A stretch of DNA of 64,000 nt from Roseinatronobacter bogoriensis DSM 18756 (GTDB lineage: Bacteria; Pseudomonadota; Alphaproteobacteria; Rhodobacterales; Rhodobacteraceae). The DNA is taken from the NCBI RefSeq assembly GCF_004366635.1, contig NZ_SORN01000002.1:372001-436000 (forward strand). The letters run 5' to 3'. Below, piece after piece: positions 1 through 7,705 of this stretch (within the stretch, counting starts at the first letter, position 1; every line of letters begins with the position of its first letter). Both the position numbers and the translations under genes were made by a program. Below the pieces are notes generated by a model, which saw only the letters and a program-made list of their open reading frames with translations, did not search any database and had not been told where the DNA came from.

Positions 1-146
1 ACATCGTGCTGGTGGGCGGTGCGCCCCTGAACGAAGAATTCGGCCGCGCGATCGGGGCAGATGCCTATTGCCGCGATGCCGCTGTTGCCGTGGAGACAGC
101 CAAGGATTTCGTTGCGCGCAAACATAACCAGATGGCGGCGGGCTGA
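1..146 (+). CDS. Corrinoid (B12-binding) protein, C-terminal end only
   Basis: The last 48 codons of a gene that begins left of the window; it is read in the frame starting at base 3 and ends in TGA at 144-146. The residues VGGAPLNEEF followed by a GADAY segment match the end of the Rossmann-like cobalamin-binding domain of methyltransferase corrinoid proteins (MtbC/MttC type), which carry a methyl group between a substrate-specific methyltransferase and a folate or thiol acceptor. The B12-ligand histidine lies outside the window, so the substrate cannot be told. Family assignment rests on this tail alone. Confidence 0.6.
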   Translation, partial: IVLVGGAPLNEEFGRAIGADAYCRDAAVAVETAKDFVARKHNQMAAG

Positions 147-348
147 CAGCACGCCTAGTGTTCGCCACCTGACGAAAGGTTCCCGCATCCGATCCGATGC
201 TTTCACGAGAGGCGGCTATGCGGGACTTTACGGACATAGCGATGCCCGGCGGCCTTCGGCCTTGATTCCGCGCCGGTTAAAGACCGCAACGTCCCGCCAA
301 GCAGTTATAGGTATCTTGTGTCAGACGGCAAACACCAGCGTAAAACAG

Positions 349-382
349 AAAGCGGGCTGCCCCAAGGGTCAGCCCGCTTTTT
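349..382. terminator. Bidirectional rho-independent terminator
   Basis: A 9-bp stem (AGCGGGCTG at 351-359, CAGCCCGCT at 370-378) is flanked by A residues on the left and T residues on the right, so it can stop transcripts from the corrinoid gene on the plus strand and from fpr on the minus strand. In the rest of the 147-414 gap I see no supportable gene. Confidence 0.75.
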
Positions 383-414
383 GAATATTTATGGCAAGAA
401 AATAAAATTGTGGT

Positions 415-1224
415 TCAATCCACGAATGCCTTTTCCACCACATATTCGGCAGGGGCGGAATTCGCCCCCTCTGTCAGGCCCGCATCTTCGAGGATTTTCT
501 TGACATCGAGGTTGAAAGCAAGCGAGCCGCAGACCATCGCGCGGTCCATCTTCGGGTCAAGTGGCGGAATGCCAAGATCGGTGAATACTTTTCCAGACGA
601 GAGATTGTCGGTAACGCGGCCCATATAGGTGCTGTTTTCGCGCGTGGTGGTGGGGTAGTAAAGCAGCTTGTCGCCCACCAGTTCACCAATCAGCGGATCA
701 TCTGGTAGTGCGTCGATCAGCTCGCGGCCATAGGTCAGTTCGGCAGCCTCGCGGCAGGTATGCATGACGATCACCTGCTCATATTTTTCCCATGTTTCAG
801 GGTCGCGCAAAAGCGAGGCAAAGGGCGCGATCCCTGTGCCCGTGGCCAGCATCCATAGCCGCTTGCCGGGCAGCAGTGCATCCAGAACCAGCGTTCCGAC
901 GGGTTTCGGACGCAGGATCAACTCATCCCCCGGCTGGATATGCTGCAAGCGCGAGGTCAGCGGCCCGTCAGGCACCTTGATGGAGTAGAATTCAAGCTCT
1001 TCATCCCAGGAGGGGGACGCGATGGAATAGGCGCGCAGCAGAGGTTTGCCATTGTCGCCCAGCAAGCCGATCATCACGAACTCGCCCGACCGAAAGCGCA
1101 GCGACCGGGGCCGCGTGCAGCGAAACGCAAACAGGCTGTCTGTGTAATGGGTCACAGATGTCACCGTCTGCGCATCTGGCAAGGTGGGGGTGGGTTTGGG
1201 TGCGATTGCGCTTTGTTCGGTCAT
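415..1224 (-). CDS. fpr: Ferredoxin/flavodoxin-NADP+ reductase
   Basis: A flavoprotein of about 269 residues that moves electrons between NADPH and ferredoxin or flavodoxin in the cytoplasm. The FAD-binding motif RAYS is at about residues 64-67 and the NADP-binding GTGIAPF at about 129-135. The C-terminus VEKAFVD is the extended tail seen in bacterial-type (Rhodobacter capsulatus-like) FPRs. I chose the ATG giving MTEQ because relatives begin MTE; an in-frame GTG at 1239 would add five residues, and neither has a good ribosome site. It diverges from the Lrp-type gene, and a consensus FnrL box lies 85 bp upstream, so oxygen-responsive control is possible. Confidence 0.93.
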   Translation of the reverse strand: MTEQSAIAPKPTPTLPDAQTVTSVTHYTDSLFAFRCTRPRSLRFRSGEFVMIGLLGDNGKPLLRAYSIASPSWDEELEFYSIKVPDGPLTSRLQHIQPGDELILRPKPVGTLVLDALLPGKRLWMLATGTGIAPFASLLRDPETWEKYEQVIVMHTCREAAELTYGRELIDALPDDPLIGELVGDKLLYYPTTTRENSTYMGRVTDNLSSGKVFTDLGIPPLDPKMDRAMVCGSLAFNLDVKKILEDAGLTEGANSAPAEYVVEKAFVD

Positions 1225-1308
1225 TCGTTCGGCTTTCACTTGGAAAAGGGCGCGTGATCCTGCGCGAGAGATGTCGGCTTTGGCTAACTGTCACGGCCTG
1301 TTTACGCT

Positions 1309-1322
1309 TTGATTCATATCAA
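1309..1322. promoter_or_regulatory. FNR/FnrL-type box TTGAT-N4-ATCAA
   Basis: An exact match to the consensus half-sites of the anaerobic regulator FNR (FnrL in Rhodobacter), with a TCAT spacer. It lies in the divergent region, 85 bp from the fpr start and 128 bp from the lrp start, so it could serve either gene. Confidence 0.6.
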
Positions 1323-1391
1323 GATCAAGAGCAGCCTTTCTCACAGACCCCCGAGAATGTAAAATTTAATTCCGCAATAATCGCTTAAAAC

Positions 1392-1420
1392 TTGCCCATA
1401 TAAGAAAATTTTTCTATATA
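1392..1420 (+). promoter_or_regulatory. Probable sigma-70 promoter of the Lrp-type gene with overlapping palindrome
   Basis: TTGCCC (1392-1397) and TATATA (1415-1420) are 17 bp apart. The spacer holds the near-perfect A/T palindrome AGAAAATTTTTCT (1403-1415), the kind of site Lrp/AsnC proteins bind, which suggests self-repression. The promoter is 30 bp upstream of the chosen start codon. Inferred from sequence only. Confidence 0.5.
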
Positions 1421-1449
1421 TGCGCAGGATACAAGAAAGGAATGCGTTC

Positions 1450-1926
1450 ATGGCCCATGATCTGGACGAATTGGACCGCCGGATCCTGATTGAATTGCAA
1501 CAAGATGCAAGCCAATCCCTGGATGATATCGCGCGCAAGGTCAGTTCCAGCAAGACACCCGTCTGGAATCGTATACGCAAGCTGCGTAAGGCGGGCATCA
1601 TCACGCGCGATACAGTCCTGCTGGACCCGGAAGCCCTTGGGCTGGAAGCATGTTTCTTCGTCCTGGTACGCACCTCTGCGCATGAGGCCGACTGGCAGGC
1701 GCGATTCCTGCAAGCCGTGCGCGCGCGCCCCGAAGTGATGGAGGCGCACCGACTGGCAGGCGATATCGACTATATCCTGAAAGTGCGGGTCCCCAATGCG
1801 CGGGCCTATGACCGTTTCTATCAGGCGCTGATTTCCGAGGTCACCATTCACAATGTCACGGCACTTCTATCGATGGAGGAGATCAAGTTCACGACCGAAA
1901 TGCCCCTCGATCACACGAAAAGCTGA
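1450..1926 (+). CDS. Lrp/AsnC family transcriptional regulator
   Basis: A 158-residue protein with an N-terminal AsnC-type winged helix-turn-helix (about residues 4-63, including LDRRILIELQ and the recognition segment TPVWNRIRKL) followed by a RAM/ligand-binding domain (about 68-145). Such proteins form octamers and respond to amino acids or related metabolites. The start is the ATG 9 bp after AGAAAGGAA; an upstream in-frame ATG at 1420 lacks a ribosome site and overlaps the likely -10. The target amino acid cannot be read from the sequence. It diverges from fpr, so it may regulate fpr as well as itself. Confidence 0.92.
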   Translation: MAHDLDELDRRILIELQQDASQSLDDIARKVSSSKTPVWNRIRKLRKAGIITRDTVLLDPEALGLEACFFVLVRTSAHEADWQARFLQAVRARPEVMEAHRLAGDIDYILKVRVPNARAYDRFYQALISEVTIHNVTALLSMEEIKFTTEMPLDHTKS

Positions 1927-2006
1927 TCACCTTTGGACAAATTTCCTTTAGCATCTGTTGGTTTCTGACCTATCCTTCCCGCATTCAGGGTTATCAGGAG
2001 CATATT

Positions 2007-2615
2007 ATGCGCAGATTACTGGCCTCTTGTATTTTCATCACAATGGCGTCTGTGGCGCAGGCACAGCCCTTTCCGCAACTGTTTGATGTGCAGGATGTTG
2101 CAAGCGATGATGTGCTGAATGTCCGCGCAAAGCCGACTGCCAGTTCAGAGATCATCGGCACGCTGGCGCATGACGCCCAAGGTGTCGAGGTCGTTGCGGG
2201 CAATGACGAAGGGACCTGGGGCCGTGTGAATACTGGCGAAGGGTCTGGCTGGGTCAATCTACGATACCTGAGCGCGGGCCGGGTGCATATCGACAATTAC
2301 AACCTGCCAGACGGGCTGTTTTGCTATGGGACAGAGCCGTTCTGGTCCGCCTCGAATATCGGCGGTGCGCTGCATTTCGACACGCCTGATATGCCGGGGC
2401 AGGATCTGCCCGTCTGGATCGCGCAGGATAGCGGCATTGCCGAGGATCTGCGGCGCATGGTTCATATGGGCGGCATTGGGGGACCAGCCAGCGCATTCAT
2501 CTATCCTGCAAGCTGCAATGACGGGATGAGCGACCGCGAATTCGGGCTGGCGATAAGCCTGATGACTGCGCCGGATGCGCCCTTGCTGAGCGGGTGTTGC
2601 ACACTCAATCGTTAA
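2007..2615 (+). CDS. Exported SH3-domain protein
   Basis: A 202-residue protein with a clear signal peptide (basic MRR, hydrophobic stretch, cleavage near AQAQ at about residue 20). Residues about 27-90 form a bacterial SH3-like domain (VLNVRAKPTASSEIIG, then GWVNLRYL), usual in periplasmic or envelope proteins. The C-terminal half has FCYGTEPFWS, a motif of a family of exported proteins of unknown function, and several cysteines. Its last codons overlap the convergent DUF1499 gene by 11 bp. Specific role unknown. Confidence 0.8.
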   Translation: MRRLLASCIFITMASVAQAQPFPQLFDVQDVASDDVLNVRAKPTASSEIIGTLAHDAQGVEVVAGNDEGTWGRVNTGEGSGWVNLRYLSAGRVHIDNYNLPDGLFCYGTEPFWSASNIGGALHFDTPDMPGQDLPVWIAQDSGIAEDLRRMVHMGGIGGPASAFIYPASCNDGMSDREFGLAISLMTAPDAPLLSGCCTLNR

Positions 2616-3069
2616 GTGCCGGGTCATCCAGCGCGGCGATCCAGCGTTCGAGGCGCGCGCGGTTATTGCCCATATCGGAATGGCCGAATCGCGCACGCGC
2701 GAATGCAAGCAGCATGGCCCCCTCGCCTGCCGGTTCGATCAGGATGGAGGTATAATCCGGGTAGCCCATCAGCTGCGTGCGGGTCAGATATGTCATATGC
2801 CCTGCCTGCACGGACCCTGCCAGCAGTGTGGCGCCATCGGCGCGGGCCACTTCATCAATCCGGGTGGCCAGCGCATCCGGGGCCAATTGAAACACCCGAG
2901 GCATGGCATCGCCCCCGACCATGCGGATCAGATGAAAATTCGGTGTGGAGGGGCGCGTGACAAGGCGCGGATCTTCGTGCCAGCGCGCAGGATCAGACGG
3001 GGCAAGCCGGATATAGGCCGCCAGGGCCAACGCCGCAGCCACCACACCCAGAAGGATCAGTTTGATCAT
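2605..3069 (-). CDS. DUF1499 domain protein, membrane-anchored
   Basis: About 154 residues: an N-terminal hydrophobic anchor (MIKLILLGVVAAALALAAY) followed by a DUF1499 domain of unknown function. I start it at 3069 because that ATG overlaps the ureohydrolase stop codon as ATGA (3066-3069), typical translational coupling; a longer reading to 3099 would lie inside the upstream gene. It is co-transcribed with the ureohydrolase gene, but a functional link is not evident. Confidence 0.8.
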   Translation of the reverse strand: MIKLILLGVVAAALALAAYIRLAPSDPARWHEDPRLVTRPSTPNFHLIRMVGGDAMPRVFQLAPDALATRIDEVARADGATLLAGSVQAGHMTYLTRTQLMGYPDYTSILIEPAGEGAMLLAFARARFGHSDMGNNRARLERWIAALDDPALND

Positions 3070-4040
3070 GCGCGCCCCATCTCCTGCAAAGCCCGACAAT
3101 AGATGCAGATCAGTTCCATACCGACATGCGCGCCCATGACCGCCGTCACACCTGACGGATCATGCGCAGGAGAGACTTCGACCACATCGCCACCTTTCAT
3201 GTTGATGCCTGCCAACTGGCGCAGGATGACCGCCACCTGATTGGGGGTCAAGCCATTCCAGACAGGGGTACCGGTTCCGGGCGCGAAAGCCGGGTCCAGG
3301 GCATCTATGTCAAAGCTCAGATAGCATGGGGTCTGCCCCACGATTTCACGCAGCTTTGCGGCCACAGCCTTTGGTCCGGCCTCGTGCAACGCAAATGTGT
3401 CGATCACATTCATTCCCAGATAGTCCGTGCATTCTGTACGAATACCGACCTGCACCGATGTCGCGGGGTTCACCAAACCTTCGCGCACTGCCTTGTACAT
3501 CATCGTGCCGTGATCCATGCGCACAGGGTCATCATCCGGCCACAGATCGGAATGCGCATCAAACTGGATCACGCTCATCGGGCCGAATTTCGCCGCATAA
3601 GCGCGCAAGATCGGTAATGTGATGTAGTGATCGCCCCCAAGCACAAGCGTGCCTGCCCCTGCTTTGAGGATCGTGGCAATATGTGCGCGCAGCGTTTCGG
3701 GGAAATCCTGTATCCGCGCGAAATCGAAGGCGAGATCGCCGTAATCAATGATGCTGTATTCGGATAACGGGTCAAACCCCCAGCCATAGGGCGGATAGCA
3801 GGGTTGCAGGCAACTGGCCTCGCGGATGGCGCGCGGCCCCATTCTTGTTCCAGCCCTGTGCGAGGCGGCCTGATCGAAAGGCACCCCCGTCACCGCCAGA
3901 TCCACGCCGGTCAGATCCGTTGTATATGTGCGGCGCAAGAAGCTGGTCGCCCCGCCAAAGGTGTTTTCAAAGGCCAGCCCCTGCAAGCCTTGCCGCAAGA
4001 ATGCGCTATCCGAGTCCGCGCCGGGTTTTTCAAATGCCAT
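3066..4040 (-). CDS. speB: Agmatinase-family ureohydrolase
   Basis: A 324-residue manganese ureohydrolase that splits a guanidino compound into an amine and urea. The metal-binding motifs are all present: GGDHYIT, DAHSD and SFDIDALDP. Agmatine (giving putrescine) is the default substrate, but close relatives act on guanidinobutyrate or guanidinopropionate, and the motifs do not separate these. A good ribosome site (AGAGGAA) precedes the ATG. It is divergent from an amine-oxidising flavoprotein and near a diamine-type aminotransferase, which supports a polyamine or guanidino catabolic role rather than biosynthesis. Confidence 0.88.
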   Translation of the reverse strand: MAFEKPGADSDSAFLRQGLQGLAFENTFGGATSFLRRTYTTDLTGVDLAVTGVPFDQAASHRAGTRMGPRAIREASCLQPCYPPYGWGFDPLSEYSIIDYGDLAFDFARIQDFPETLRAHIATILKAGAGTLVLGGDHYITLPILRAYAAKFGPMSVIQFDAHSDLWPDDDPVRMDHGTMMYKAVREGLVNPATSVQVGIRTECTDYLGMNVIDTFALHEAGPKAVAAKLREIVGQTPCYLSFDIDALDPAFAPGTGTPVWNGLTPNQVAVILRQLAGINMKGGDVVEVSPAHDPSGVTAVMGAHVGMELICIYCRALQEMGRA

Positions 4041-4099
4041 CTGGTTTTCCTCTGGCCTGTGGTGTTTTAACTGTAGCTTGAGAGATCAGGGACAACCCC

Positions 4100-5419
4100 A
4101 TGCTGTATGAACCGACGGGATATGACCATAGAGACTGGCCGCAAAGCTACTGGCGCGCCAGCTGTGTCGGCCTGCCGGCCTTTCCGCCGCTGGATGGCGA
4201 AACACAGGCCGAGGTGGCGATTATCGGTGCGGGCTATGCCGGGCTGAATGCGGCGCTGGAACTGGTCGAGCAGCACAGTGCAAATGTGGCTGTGCTGGAG
4301 GCAGCGCAGCCCGGCTGGGGCGCATCGGGGCGCAATGGCGGGTTCTGCTGCCTGGGGGGCGCAAGGCTGGATGCGGGCCAGATAACCCGCCGTCTTGGGC
4401 AAGACGCCGCGACGGAGTGGAACCGGTTCACGCATGACGCGATTGCGCGTGTGCAAGACAATCTGACCCGCTACCAGATCGACGCCCAGACCACCGAGCC
4501 GGGAGAATTGACGCTGGCGGCAAGCCCACGCGCTTGGGCGAAACTGCAAGCCGAAACGCTTGATGAAGGCGCGGCGCGGCTCGATCGTAACGCGTTGCGC
4601 GAGGCAGGGCTCAACAGTTCTACCTATCTTGGTGGGGTCTACAATCGGGCCGGTTTCGGGCTGCACCCCTATGCCTATGTCACAGGGCTTGCACGTGCGG
4701 CACAAACCGCAGGTGTGCGCCTTCATGGTGACAGCCGCGTGACCCGGATCACACCTCAGGCGGGCCACTGGCGGCTGGATACCGCGACCGGGTCGGTTGT
4801 TGCAAGGCAGGTGCTTGTGGCCAGCAATGGCTACAGCAACGAGCATCTTGTCCCCTGGCTGGCGCGGCGCATTCTGCCCGCCATCTCGAATGTGATGGTC
4901 ACGCGCCCGTTGACCCAGCAGGAACTGGAGGCGCAAGGCTGGACCCGGCATCTGATGGGCTATGACACCCGGTTTCTGCTGCATTACTTCCGTCTCTTGC
5001 CTGACAATCGCATGATGTATGGTGCCCGCGGGGGGCTGTCCTTCGAGCCTGTTTCCGTTGCGCAGTTTGCCCAGAGGGCGCGCGCAGAATTTGATTTGAC
5101 TTTCCCCCATTTCAAACAGGCCGAAACAGAGTTTTCGTGGAATGGTCTGGTCTGCATGACAGCCACGCGCGCCCCGTTCATAGGCCCTGTCCCCGCGCAA
5201 AAAGGGCTTTGGCTTGCGCTGGGCTGGCATGGCAATGGTGTTGCCGCTGCCTCTGAGGGGGGGCGCTGTGCGGCAAGGGCGATGATCGGCAACACCCAAG
5301 CCGTCCCGGCGCTTGCGCGCCGCCCCCTGCCGCGCTTTGTCGCCCCGCGCAAATGGGCGCTTGCGGCCGCAATGGCAGTTGCAGGGCTGATCGACGGGCC
5401 GATGAAGGCCCGGGCCTGA
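4100..5419 (+). CDS. FAD-dependent amine oxidoreductase (DAO family, PuuB-like)
   Basis: A 439-residue flavoprotein with the dinucleotide-binding motif AIIGAGYAGLNAALEL at about residues 39-54 and SGRNGGF shortly after, the pattern of the glycine/D-amino-acid oxidase (DAO) family and specifically of gamma-glutamylputrescine oxidase-like members. It would oxidise an amine or N-substituted amino acid. Only 59 bp separate it from the divergent ureohydrolase gene, and it converges with the aminotransferase; the two convergent stop codons sit in one hairpin (5413-5431). Substrate is inferred from context, not proven. Confidence 0.82.
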   Translation: MLYEPTGYDHRDWPQSYWRASCVGLPAFPPLDGETQAEVAIIGAGYAGLNAALELVEQHSANVAVLEAAQPGWGASGRNGGFCCLGGARLDAGQITRRLGQDAATEWNRFTHDAIARVQDNLTRYQIDAQTTEPGELTLAASPRAWAKLQAETLDEGAARLDRNALREAGLNSSTYLGGVYNRAGFGLHPYAYVTGLARAAQTAGVRLHGDSRVTRITPQAGHWRLDTATGSVVARQVLVASNGYSNEHLVPWLARRILPAISNVMVTRPLTQQELEAQGWTRHLMGYDTRFLLHYFRLLPDNRMMYGARGGLSFEPVSVAQFAQRARAEFDLTFPHFKQAETEFSWNGLVCMTATRAPFIGPVPAQKGLWLALGWHGNGVAAASEGGRCAARAMIGNTQAVPALARRPLPRFVAPRKWALAAAMAVAGLIDGPMKARA

Positions 5420-5431
5420 CAGGCTCAGGCC
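5413..5431. terminator. Hairpin spanning two convergent stop codons
   Basis: GGCCTGA (5413-5419) and TCAGGCC (5425-5431) form a 7-bp stem around a 5-nt loop. The TGA of the plus-strand oxidase and the complement of the minus-strand aminotransferase stop are the inner parts of the stem. No T-run follows, so termination efficiency is unclear. Confidence 0.4.
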
Positions 5432-6819
5432 GCAGCCTGCAACATACCCTCGCGCCGAAGATGGTCATGGGTCTGATCCAGTGTCTTGCGTGCCCGAGAG
5501 ATCAGCGCGTCAATATCGTCGGGTGTGATCACCAGCGGCGGCGCGATGATCAGACGGTCGCCGACATGGCGCATGACCAGATTATTGCCAAATGAATATT
5601 CGCGCGCGACAAAGCCGACCGTTCCCGGATCAGAGGCAAAACGCGCGCGGCTGGCCTTGTCCGGGGTCAGCGCAAGACTGGCCATCATGCCGCGCGACAC
5701 AGCCTCGCCAACCAGCGGGTGATCGGCAAGTGAGGCCCATGCTTTCGCCAAATAAGGCGCTGTCTCGGACTGCACGCGCGCGACGATACCCTCCTCTTCC
5801 ATGATACGCAGGTTTTCCAGCGCCACAGCCGCCGCGACCGGATGCCCGGAATAGGTATAGCCGTGGTTGAATTCATCCTGCGCGATCGTATGGGCCACCT
5901 CGTCACAAACGATAGAGCCGCCAATAGGCTGGTAGCCAGAGCTTAGCCCCTTTGCGATGGTCATGATATGCGGTCGGATGTCATAGCTTTGCGATCCAAA
6001 CCAATGGCCCAGTCGGCCAAAGCCGGTGATCACCTCATCCGCGATCAACAGGATGCCATATTTATCAACAATGCGCTGGATTTCCGGCCAATAGCTGTCA
6101 GGCGGAATGATGACGCCCCCTGCCCCTTGTACTGGCTCGGCAATGAATGCGGCGACATTCTCTACGCCCAGTTCGAGGATCTTCTCTTCCAACTGGCGCG
6201 CTCGGGCCAGACCAAATGCCTCTGGCGTCATATCGCCCCCCTCGCCCCACCAATAGGGCTGGTCGATATGCACGATTCCGGGAATGGGCAGCCCGCCTTG
6301 TGCGTGCATGGCCGCCATGCCGCCAAGCGACCCACCGCCCATGGTCGAGCCGTGATAGCCGTTGCGGCGTGCAATGATCGTGCGGCGCTCGGGCTGGCCT
6401 TTCAGCGCCCAGTATTGCCGTACCATGCGGATATTGGTGTCATTTGCCTCTGACCCGGAGCCTGCAAAGAACACATGATTCAAGTCGCCGGGCGCGAGTT
6501 CCGCCAAACGGGCGGCCAGTGTCAGGGCTGGCACATGGCTGGTTTGAAAAAATGTATTGTAATAGGGCAATTCGCGCATCTGGCGCGCTGCCGCCTCGGC
6601 CAGTTCCTCGCGGCCATAGCCGATATTGACACACCATAGCCCCGCCATGCCGTCGATCAGTTCTGCACCGTCACTATCGGTCAGGCGCACACCACTGGCA
6701 CGCGTGATAATGCGCGCGCCCTTTGCCCCAAGCGCGGCATTTGCCGTGAAGGGATGCATATGATGGGCCGCGTCCAGTGCCTGAAGCTCTGCCGTGGGTG
6801 CTATATTGGTCAGTGTCAT
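5425..6819 (-). CDS. Class III aminotransferase, probably putrescine/diamine:pyruvate type
   Basis: A 464-residue PLP enzyme. The PLP lysine is in TIAKGLSSGYQPIGG, the cofactor aspartate in LIADEVITGFGR, and the N-terminal GMAGLWCVNIGYG is typical of the omega-aminotransferases that use pyruvate (SpuC and beta-alanine/taurine aminotransferase relatives). With a ureohydrolase and an amine oxidoreductase next door, conversion of putrescine to 4-aminobutanal is the likeliest role. A promoter and a palindromic operator lie just upstream (6852-6895), and the GntR regulator gene precedes it on the same strand. Confidence 0.87.
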   Translation of the reverse strand: MTLTNIAPTAELQALDAAHHMHPFTANAALGAKGARIITRASGVRLTDSDGAELIDGMAGLWCVNIGYGREELAEAAARQMRELPYYNTFFQTSHVPALTLAARLAELAPGDLNHVFFAGSGSEANDTNIRMVRQYWALKGQPERRTIIARRNGYHGSTMGGGSLGGMAAMHAQGGLPIPGIVHIDQPYWWGEGGDMTPEAFGLARARQLEEKILELGVENVAAFIAEPVQGAGGVIIPPDSYWPEIQRIVDKYGILLIADEVITGFGRLGHWFGSQSYDIRPHIMTIAKGLSSGYQPIGGSIVCDEVAHTIAQDEFNHGYTYSGHPVAAAVALENLRIMEEEGIVARVQSETAPYLAKAWASLADHPLVGEAVSRGMMASLALTPDKASRARFASDPGTVGFVAREYSFGNNLVMRHVGDRLIIAPPLVITPDDIDALISRARKTLDQTHDHLRREGMLQAAA

Positions 6820-6851
6820 AAAATGTTTCCTTCAGCGCAGCATTTGCGCAC

Positions 6852-6879
6852 AGGATACCCTGCTTATGGGGCGCGTCAA
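6852..6879 (-). promoter_or_regulatory. Sigma-70 promoter of the aminotransferase gene
   Basis: On the minus strand, TTGACG (6879-6874) and TATCCT (6857-6852) are 16 bp apart. This places the start of transcription about 25-30 bp before the ATG at 6819. The gene therefore has its own promoter independent of gntR. Confidence 0.55.
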
Positions 6880-6881
6880 GC

Positions 6882-6895
6882 AATTTGATCAAATT
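6882..6895. promoter_or_regulatory. Perfect 14-bp palindrome, candidate GntR operator
   Basis: AATTTGATCAAATT is perfectly symmetric and sits 2 bp upstream of the -35 element of the aminotransferase promoter, overlapping the last bases of the GntR gene. The half-site AATTTGAT recurs on the minus strand at 7606-7599, 13 bp before the gntR start codon. That pairing suggests the adjacent GntR-type repressor binds both. Confidence 0.5.
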
Positions 6896-7586
6896 ATGAA
6901 GGTAGGCCATAAACCCCTGCTTCAAGCCCCGCCTGAATATTGGCAACGCCTTGGGCAATATCGGCCGCAATCGCCGCCGACAACGCGGCCGGATCGCCTG
7001 CCTCGATGGCCGAAAGGGCGCGTTTGTGGTTATCGGGCTGTTGCAAATCCCGCCCCTGCACAGCGCCCCCGCGCGCGCCCTCCAGCCCAAGACAGACAAC
7101 ACGAAGCGACGGGCCGAAGCGCAACCATAATGACGCAGCGACCGCTTCCAGAACATGTGAGCCGGCACAGGCATAAAGCGTAAAGTGAAACCCGTGATTC
7201 TCGCGCAGATAGGCGGGCGTGTCGCCGCGCGCGATAGCGCCGTCCAACCGGGAATCGATTGCGTGCAAGCGCGCAACTATGTCGTCACTGCATTCAGGCA
7301 GCGCTTGCTGCGCAAGTCTGACCTCGACCGCTTCACGCATATAGCCCAGATCCGCCAAGGCACGCATATCCAGTTTTGGCACACAGACGCGGCGGTTGCC
7401 CAGCAATTGCAGCGCGCCCTCTGCGATCAATCTACGGATGGCCTCGCGCACGGGGGTCATTCCCAGGCCAAGCTGCTGCACCAGCCCCTCGATCGTGACC
7501 GCAGCACCCGGCGCCAACTCGCCAAACAACACCATGTCACGCAATGAAAGATATGCAATCTGATGCGCAGGCAGCCGGTCGGTCAT
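6894..7586 (-). CDS. GntR-family regulator (FCD/FadR subfamily)
   Basis: A 230-residue regulator: winged helix-turn-helix at about residues 8-72 (LGMTPVREAIRRLIAEGAL is the diagnostic core) and an all-helical FCD ligand-binding domain after it. FCD members usually bind small carboxylates or amino acids, often with a metal ion held by histidines. It lies upstream of, and on the same strand as, the aminotransferase, with candidate operators at both genes, so it is probably the local repressor of polyamine catabolism. The start has GGAAGAAAAG upstream. Confidence 0.9.
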   Translation of the reverse strand: MTDRLPAHQIAYLSLRDMVLFGELAPGAAVTIEGLVQQLGLGMTPVREAIRRLIAEGALQLLGNRRVCVPKLDMRALADLGYMREAVEVRLAQQALPECSDDIVARLHAIDSRLDGAIARGDTPAYLRENHGFHFTLYACAGSHVLEAVAASLWLRFGPSLRVVCLGLEGARGGAVQGRDLQQPDNHKRALSAIEAGDPAALSAAIAADIAQGVANIQAGLEAGVYGLPS

Positions 7587-7649
7587 ATCTTTTCTTCCAT
7601 CAAATTCCTACAACACGCATTCGCGCATTTTCTTGCTTCAAATACTCAA

Positions 7650-7677
7650 AAAAACGCCGGGCGTCAGCCCGACGTTT
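7650..7677 (-). terminator. Rho-independent terminator of gcdH
   Basis: AAACGcCGGGC and GCCCGaCGTTT form a stem around GTCA with one mismatch. Read on the minus strand it is followed by a run of T residues (the A-run at 7648-7654). It lies 29 bp past the gcdH stop codon. Confidence 0.75.
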
Positions 7678-7705
7678 CCATCTGTTGCCAATGTGCAAGG
7701 CAGCA

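Noticed and set aside
218..265. 15-codon frame with a purine-rich stretch upstream
   Set aside because: Too short, no repeated codon or structure around it, and no downstream gene on the same strand to control.
4067..5299. 410-residue open frame on the minus strand
   Set aside because: It is antisense to the flavoprotein gene, has no recognisable domain, and its frame is a product of GC-rich codon bias.
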